Shown here: positions 13,818 through 17,809 of the stretch, piece by piece
Numbering within the stretch: position 1 is the first letter of the stretch
Layout: the number at the start of each line of letters is the position of its first letter
Source of the DNA: DASUAO01 sp046484625
GTDB lineage: Bacteria; Actinomycetota; Acidimicrobiia; IMCC26256; PALSA-555
DNA: 17,809 nucleotides
Direction of reading: 5' to 3'
Assembly: GCA_046484625.1 (NCBI GenBank)
Contig: JAWOIO010000185.1
Coordinates: forward strand, 1-17,809
Made by a program: the position numbers and the translations under genes
The notes under the pieces: model-generated
Database searches by the model: none
Told to the model about the DNA's origin: nothing
What the model saw: the letters and a program-made list of their open reading frames with translations, nothing else

Positions 13818-14339
13818 GTGGAGATCTATGCGCCCGAAGGCGCTCGCGGCCGACCCCCCGTGTCGCGCGCATCGTCCCTCGCGGCGCTCGACGGCATGCG
13901 GATCGGGATCCTCGACAACCTGAAGCCGAACGCCGGTCTCCTGCTGGGGCGGATCGCCGAACGGATCACGGAGCGCACCGGCGCCGTCCTCACCGTGATC
14001 GAGACGAAGAACGCAGCGGTCGCAGCGCCCGACCAGGTCCTCCGTCGGCTCACCAAGGAGGTCGAGCTGGTCCTCACCGGCTCGGCCGACTGAGGATCCT
14101 GTACGTCGTGGAGTATCCACGACTCCGTAGCGCTCGAGAGCGCAGGCATCCCGACCGTCGTCGTGACGACGACGAAGTTCCGGGACCTCACCGGTCAGGT
14201 CGCAGCCAGCCTCGGCCAGCCGGACGCCCGGGTCGTGGAGGTCGAGCACCCGCTCGGCGGGACCGACGAGGCGACGGTGCTCGCGTGGGCCGATGCGGCG
14301 GTCGACGCGACGCTCCGGCTCCTCACGACCGGGGACTGA
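13818..14339 (+). CDS. UGSC-family selenoprotein (Sec92 encoded by UGA 14091-14093)
   Basis: Starts at GTG 13818 with AGGA 7 nt upstream (an alternative reading is a CAGGAT -10 box at 13806-13811, 6 nt before the GTG). The first 91 codons read MEIYAPEG to TGSAD, with a Rossmann-like RIGILDNLKPNAGLLLGRI segment. TGA 14091-14093 is followed in the same frame by GGA TCC TGT, giving U92-G93-S94-C95, then TSWSIHDSVALESAGIPTVV and a sound α/β C-terminal half ending LLTTGD before TGA 14337-14339. U-G-S-C is the signature of a known metagenome-defined selenoprotein family, presumed to be a thiol/selenol redox protein. Codon use stays normal after the UGA, and a SECIS-like hairpin follows it. Without Sec decoding a 91-residue truncated product would result. 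The NifU-like gene starts one base after the stop. Confidence 0.88.
14091..14093 (+). other. UGA recoding site (selenocysteine)
   Basis: An in-frame TGA inside the UGSC motif. It is supported by the cysteine three residues later, by the 81 open codons with family-like sequence beyond it, and by the hairpin starting 8 nt downstream. Confidence 0.85.
14102..14129 (+). promoter_or_regulatory. Bacterial SECIS element (bSECIS) hairpin
   Basis: GTCGTGGA (14105-14112) pairs perfectly with TCCACGAC (14116-14123) around a GTA loop (14113-14115). An outer TAC/GTA pair (14102-14104 with 14127-14129) continues the stem past a three-base bulge (TCC). The loop begins 19 nt after the UGA and starts with G, matching the published bSECIS rules (loop 16-37 nt from UGA, G in the first two loop positions). 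SelB would bind it to deliver Sec-tRNA. Confidence 0.75.
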
Positions 14340-14340
14340 C

Positions 14341-14592
14341 GTGATCGACCGCGCGGCACTGGAGGACGCGCTCGGTGACGTGCGCGCGCTCGTCGCGGCC
14401 GACGGCGGCGACCTCACGCTCACCCGCACCGACGGCGACACCGTGCACCTCGCGTTGGTCCTCGACACGGCCGAGTGCCGTGAGTGCGTGATGCCCGCGC
14501 CATTCCTGCAGCAGGTCGCTCTCGACCTCCTCCGGCCGAAGGTCCCGGGCCTCGCCGCGGTCGTCGTCGACGACCCGAGAACCACCGGATGA
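14341..14592 (+). CDS. NifU-like C-terminal-domain protein (CxxC)
   Basis: 83 residues from GTG 14341, one base after the selenoprotein stop, with GGGGA about 5 nt upstream. LVAADGGDLTLTRTDGDTVHLAL matches the start of the NifU C-terminal domain, and ECRECVMPAPF gives C46 and C49, the CxxC that carries a transient Fe-S cluster in Nfu proteins. The usual residues after the second Cys (CP-S) are replaced by VMP, so it may not be a canonical scaffold. In this setting the CxxC could be the redox partner that reduces the Sec-containing protein; that is inference. The stop overlaps the sulfatase ATG (ATGA). Confidence 0.75.
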   Translation: MIDRAALEDALGDVRALVAADGGDLTLTRTDGDTVHLALVLDTAECRECVMPAPFLQQVALDLLRPKVPGLAAVVVDDPRTTG

Positions 14593-16175
14593 CCGAGGCG
14601 GAGGCGCGGCCGAACAACGTCTGCGTCGTCCTGCTCGACTCGCTGAACCGGCATCTCCTCGGAAGCTACGGCAGCGCCGAGTTCGAGACCCCGAACCTCG
14701 ACCGGTTCGCCGCCGAGCACGCGACCCGGTTCACCAACCACGTGACGGGGTCGCTGCCGTGCATGCCCGCACGCCACGACATCCTCTGCGGCGCGCTGGA
14801 CTTCCTCTGGAAGCCGTGGGGTTCGATCGAGGTCTGGGAGGCCCCGATCACCCGTGTGCTCCACGAGCACGGCGTGACCAGCCATCTCAGCACCGACCAC
14901 CCGCACCTCTTCGAGACGGGCGGCGAGAACTACCACACCGACTTCGACGCCTGGTCGTACGTGCGGGGCCACGAGGGCGACCTGTGGCGCACCCACGAGG
15001 ACCCGACCTGGGTCGGCGCTCCCGCGATGCCGGCCCGCCGAGCCGGGTGGCACCTGAACAAGCAGTACGGCCTGACGATGCCCGACCGCGGATACGACCG
15101 CTCCCGCACGTTCTTCCGCGCCGAGGAGGACTACCCCGGGCCCCGCACGATGCTCGACGCGGCCCGGTTCCTCACCGAGGCGACCCCGCATCACGAGCGC
15201 TGGTTCTGCTTCGTCGACGAGTTCGATCCGCACGAGCCGTTCGACACGCCGCCACCGTGGGCCGGCCGCTACTTCGACGAGCCGTGGGACGAGGACTGGA
15301 TCATCTGGCCTCCGTACGTGCACGGCGGGGTGACCGACGGGGTCATCACCGGAGCCGAGGCACGGCACATACGCGCCAACTACGGGGCCAAGCTGTCGAT
15401 GATCGACCACTGGTTCGGACGGATCCTCGACGCGTTCGACGCCGGAGGGCTCTGGGGCGACACGGCGCTCGTCGTCTGCACCGACCACGGCCACTATCTC
15501 GGCGACGTGCGCGAGGGGAAGGACCTCTGGGGCAAGCCCGGCGTGCCCCAGTTCGAGCCGTTGGGCCACACGCCGCTGCTCGTGCACTGGCCGGGCCGGG
15601 ATGGCGGAGGGACGTGCGACGCGCTGACGACGAACGTCGATCTGTTCTCCACGATCGCCGACGTCTTCGGGGCCACGGTCGCACACCGCACCCACGGCCG
15701 GTCGATGGTCCCGTTGCTCACTGGCGAGGCCACCGAGATCCGAGAGTGGGCGATCGGTGGCGTCTGGGGAAACTGGGTCCAGGTCACCGACGGGACCCGC
15801 AAGTACGCACGGTCGGCGACCGACTCGAACTTCCCGCTGTCGGTGTGGTCGAACCGCTGGTCGACCATGCCGCTGCACTTCCCCGGGATCACCGCGATGC
15901 CGCCCCCCGACCGCCGGGCGTGGCTCGACACCATGCCCGGCAGCGAGGTCCCCGTCCTCCGCCAACCGTTCGCGCCCGGCGATGCGCTCCCGATCTGGGC
16001 CTTCGGTGAGCAGTCGGTCGGACGGCATCACCTCTACGACATCTCGGTCGATCCCGACGAGGCCGAGAACCGCGTCGGCGAGGCGAGCGAGCGCGAGATG
16101 CTCGACCTGCTCCGGAGCGCACTCGACGAGGTCGACGCGCCCGTCGAGCAGCTCGAGCGCCTCGGCATCGGGTGA
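14589..16175 (+). CDS. Type I sulfatase (formylglycine-dependent)
   Basis: 528 residues from ATG 14589. VVLLDSLNRHLLGSYG (D17) is the N-terminal metal-binding strand. PCMPARHDILCG contains C58 in the C-x-P-x-R motif that is oxidised to formylglycine, and R62 completes it. VVCTDHGHYLGD gives D299 and H300 as metal ligands, and the sequence YDISVDPDEAENRVGE is the usual C-terminal landmark. No signal peptide is visible, so it is probably cytosolic. The family also includes phosphonate monoester hydrolases, so sulfate ester versus phospho-ester cannot be decided. It closes the gene run; the maturation enzyme (FGE) is not in the window. Confidence 0.9.
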   Translation: MTEAEARPNNVCVVLLDSLNRHLLGSYGSAEFETPNLDRFAAEHATRFTNHVTGSLPCMPARHDILCGALDFLWKPWGSIEVWEAPITRVLHEHGVTSHLSTDHPHLFETGGENYHTDFDAWSYVRGHEGDLWRTHEDPTWVGAPAMPARRAGWHLNKQYGLTMPDRGYDRSRTFFRAEEDYPGPRTMLDAARFLTEATPHHERWFCFVDEFDPHEPFDTPPPWAGRYFDEPWDEDWIIWPPYVHGGVTDGVITGAEARHIRANYGAKLSMIDHWFGRILDAFDAGGLWGDTALVVCTDHGHYLGDVREGKDLWGKPGVPQFEPLGHTPLLVHWPGRDGGGTCDALTTNVDLFSTIADVFGATVAHRTHGRSMVPLLTGEATEIREWAIGGVWGNWVQVTDGTRKYARSATDSNFPLSVWSNRWSTMPLHFPGITAMPPPDRRAWLDTMPGSEVPVLRQPFAPGDALPIWAFGEQSVGRHHLYDISVDPDEAENRVGEASEREMLDLLRSALDEVDAPVEQLERLGIG

Positions 16176-16199
16176 CACCCAGACTCCCGCGCCCGACTG

Positions 16200-17132
16200 C
16201 TACCAGACGATCGGGCCGGTGGCACCGAGCGCGCGCCCTTCGGTGCGCACCCCCTTGGCGGTGAGGCCGGGGCCGATCTCCTGCCACAGCGCCGGCAGGT
16301 GGTAGTGCGGCACCCGGGGGAAGAGGTGATGCAGCGCGTGGTGGTCGTGCCCCCGGATCAGCAGCGTCGATCCCCGGAACACGGCCACGCGTGTGTCGAC
16401 GTAGCGGCCGACGCGATCCGCCGGGTGGTGCGGGAACCAGGCGAACACGAACTGGAGCCATCCCACCGACAGGCGGGCCGGGACGTACCAGAGCAACAGC
16501 GCGTCCCATCCGAACCCGAAGATGAACGCCGCGACGAGTGCGAGGTGCGTGACGACCCAGAACCGCAGCGACGCCTTGCCCATCGCGATCGCGCTCGGGT
16601 CGTACGGGTCCGGGAACCCGATCCGCCCGACGACCTTCGCGGGGAGCAGCCGACGCGATGCCGGCACGAAGACGATGAGCGGGAAGAGGGTCTGCACGAG
16701 CACGGAGCCCCACCACGCGATCGGGAGCTCGCGGAGCGGGCCGTCCGTGTACCGGTCGGGGTCGCGGGCCGGGTCGTTCGTGAACGCGTGGTGGTGCATG
16801 TGGCTGATGCGGTGCGCGAAGTAGTCGAACCCCAACGGGACCGACGAGATCGCACCGATCAGATCCTGGCCCCACTTCCCACGACGGTGTGCGCCCCAGA
16901 TGTTGCCGTGGGTCGCCTCGTGGAGCGGCATGTAGAACGTCGTCGCGATCGGCGCGTTGAGGAGCAACCCGAGCCAGAGGGGAATCACGCCGGTGACACC
17001 GAGGACGATCACACCGACCCACAGCACGAGGCTCACCAGGAATTCGGCCACGATCCTCCAGGCGAACCGGCCTCGGTACCGCTCGACGGCCCGGCGCTCG
17101 TCGCGTCGCTCGATCTGGAGCTGGCTCGTCAT
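16200..17132 (-). CDS. Fatty-acid-desaturase-type di-iron membrane enzyme
   Basis: 310 residues from ATG 17132; TACGCT lies 8 nt upstream. The three histidine boxes of the superfamily are HEATH (71-75), HMHHH (111-115) and HALHH (265-269), between hydrophobic segments (about 31-65, 150-175 and 190-215). This is the pattern of membrane desaturases and related hydroxylases/ketolases, which use O2, two irons and reduced ferredoxin or cytochrome b5. The LHEATHGNIWG form resembles fatty-acid or carotenoid-modifying members; the exact lipid is unknown. It is convergent with the sulfatase gene, with a 24-base gap and no clear terminator. Confidence 0.85.
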   Translation of the reverse strand: MTSQLQIERRDERRAVERYRGRFAWRIVAEFLVSLVLWVGVIVLGVTGVIPLWLGLLLNAPIATTFYMPLHEATHGNIWGAHRRGKWGQDLIGAISSVPLGFDYFAHRISHMHHHAFTNDPARDPDRYTDGPLRELPIAWWGSVLVQTLFPLIVFVPASRRLLPAKVVGRIGFPDPYDPSAIAMGKASLRFWVVTHLALVAAFIFGFGWDALLLWYVPARLSVGWLQFVFAWFPHHPADRVGRYVDTRVAVFRGSTLLIRGHDHHALHHLFPRVPHYHLPALWQEIGPGLTAKGVRTEGRALGATGPIVW

Positions 17133-17140
17133 GGCGATCC

Positions 17141-17146
17141 AGCGTA
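17141..17146 (-). promoter_or_regulatory. Leaderless-type -10 box (TACGCT) for the desaturase gene
   Basis: On the minus strand TACGCT is followed by 8 nt (ggatcgcc) and ATG 17132. No Shine-Dalgarno is seen. It faces away from the TAGGGT box at 17182-17187 of the divergent gene. Confidence 0.4.
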
Positions 17147-17181
17147 CCGATCGAGGCGCGCGCTCGTCGGGAACGCGCGCA

Positions 17182-17187
17182 TAGGGT
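17182..17187 (+). promoter_or_regulatory. Possible -10 box (TAGGGT) for the alcohol dehydrogenase gene
   Basis: TAGGGT lies 31 nt before ATG 17219, leaving room for a short leader that carries gaggaacagg, a ribosome-binding-like sequence. Unlike most starts in this window, this one would be leadered. Confidence 0.35.
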
Positions 17188-17218
17188 CACGCTCGGGTTC
17201 GAGGAACAGGTGGTGCTG

Positions 17219-17809
17219 ATGAAGGTCGCACAGCTCGAGGACGGCGGGGTCGTCGTGCGGGACGTTTCGGTCCCCACGCCGGGCGACGAGGAGGCGTTGA
17301 TCCACATCTCGGCCGCGGGTGTGTGCCACTCCGACCTGCACCTCGCACGCGGCGACTGGCAGGGCGTCCCCCGCTCCGGACCGCTCGGTCACGAGGCGAT
17401 CGGGACCGTGGAGGCGCTCGGTCCGGGCGCGGATCGGTTCGTCCAGGTGGGCGACCGCGTGATCCTCGGGCTCGGTGGCACCGGCGGCGGGTTCTGGTGC
17501 GGCGCGTGCGAGTACTGCCTGCGCGGCCTCCCCCGCCACTGCTCCCAGAGCAAGGGCATCCTCGGCACCTTCGCCGAGCACTTCGCCGTGTGGGCACCGT
17601 CACTCGTCATGCTCCCGGACGCCATCGCCGACGTCGAGGCTCCCCTGGCGTGCGGCGGACTCACCGCGTACGGCGCGGTGAAGAAGCTCCAGGACCATCA
17701 GGTCGTTCCTGGTTCCCGGGTCGCGATCATCGGCGCGGCGGGCGGGCTCGGCCACTACGGGGTCCAGATCGCCCGTGCGTTCGGGTACGAGGTGGTGGGG
17801 GTGGACATC
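17219..17809 (+). CDS. Zinc-dependent alcohol dehydrogenase (MDR), 5' part (partial)
   Basis: 197 codons are visible and the frame runs off the right edge. ATG 17219 gives MKVAQLEDGG, preceded by AGGTGG 5 nt upstream; GTG 17210 or 17213 in the same frame are alternatives. Catalytic zinc ligands are C36 (GVCHSDLH) and H58-E59 (GHEAIG); the likely third is C145 in ACGGLTAYGA. The structural zinc site is C94, C97, C100 and C108 (CGACEYCLRG...HC). GAAGGLGHYGVQIARAF (about 172-188) is the NAD(P)-binding motif. It is a typical NAD(P)-dependent alcohol/aldehyde dehydrogenase, divergent from the desaturase gene. The substrate is unknown. Confidence 0.88.
   Translation, partial: MKVAQLEDGGVVVRDVSVPTPGDEEALIHISAAGVCHSDLHLARGDWQGVPRSGPLGHEAIGTVEALGPGADRFVQVGDRVILGLGGTGGGFWCGACEYCLRGLPRHCSQSKGILGTFAEHFAVWAPSLVMLPDAIADVEAPLACGGLTAYGAVKKLQDHQVVPGSRVAIIGAAGGLGHYGVQIARAFGYEVVGVDI

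Noticed and set aside
14091..14339. Reading TGA 14091 as a true stop or a nonsense mutation, with the rest as debris
   Set aside because: The UGSC motif, open frame of normal codon use to a stop one base before the next gene, and the SECIS-like hairpin all favour Sec decoding.
14108..14344. Plus-strand 78-codon frame just after the UGA
   Set aside because: It is in a different frame from the selenoprotein, is Arg-rich, and overlaps the better-supported C-terminal half.
13734..16178. Minus-strand open frame of 814 codons across the selenoprotein-sulfatase genes
   Set aside because: It is antisense to recognisable sulfatase and NifU-like genes and has a low-complexity Arg/Val/Pro composition, a usual shadow in GC-rich DNA.

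Overview
The window is a high-GC, tightly packed bacterial chromosome segment, most likely from an actinobacterium of the Acidimicrobiia type. This is an inference. It rests on strong G/C third-position bias, many GTG starts, an F420-type luciferase-like oxidoreductase, an AftD-like arabinofuranosyltransferase relative, and many starts with a TANNNT -10 box only 6-8 bases upstream (leaderless transcription). No rRNA, tRNA, CRISPR array, insertion sequence or phage gene was seen.

Layout. 1-3379 (+): 3' part of a large AftD-like membrane glycosyltransferase with a discoidin-like domain, overlapping a small membrane protein. 3389-4824 (+): a VOC-fold protein translationally coupled to a Coq4-family protein with an intact HDxxHx11E metal motif. 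4821-6296 (-): a DHA2-type MFS exporter whose stop codon shares a CTAG with the Coq4 stop. 6428-6845: two small Cys-motif proteins facing each other across a 3 x 14 bp tandem repeat. 7136-8095 (-): a quinone-oxidoreductase-type MDR enzyme. 8106-9918 (-): a two-gene MacB/LolCDE-like ABC exporter. 10103-12044 (-): a TauD/TfdA-like dioxygenase and a luciferase-like flavin oxidoreductase, divergent from a SnoaL-like protein (12081-12512, +). 12585-16175 (+): a five-gene run described below. 16200-17132 (-): a fatty-acid-desaturase-type di-iron membrane enzyme. 17219-end (+): 5' part of a zinc alcohol dehydrogenase.

The main discovery is at 13818-14339. The reading frame that seems to end at TGA 14091 continues as UGA-Gly-Ser-Cys, the signature of the UGSC selenoprotein family, and runs on for 81 further codons to a stop at 14337. 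Directly after the UGA is a hairpin (8 bp stem, GUA loop, loop starting 19 nt after the UGA) that fits the bacterial SECIS rules. The gene is therefore best read as one 173-residue selenoprotein with Sec92, not a 91-residue protein plus debris. It sits in a run with a 45-residue small protein, a 354-residue uncharacterised protein, a NifU-like CxxC protein and a formylglycine-type sulfatase, linked by overlapping or near-touching start and stop codons except for a 31-base gap before the selenoprotein. A perfect 14 bp inverted repeat lies just upstream. This looks like a selenium-dependent redox module of unknown substrate.

A second theme is promoter architecture. At least six genes have TANNNT boxes 6-8 nt from the start codon. 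In two cases the TAG stop codon of the upstream gene forms the first half of the -10 box of the next gene.
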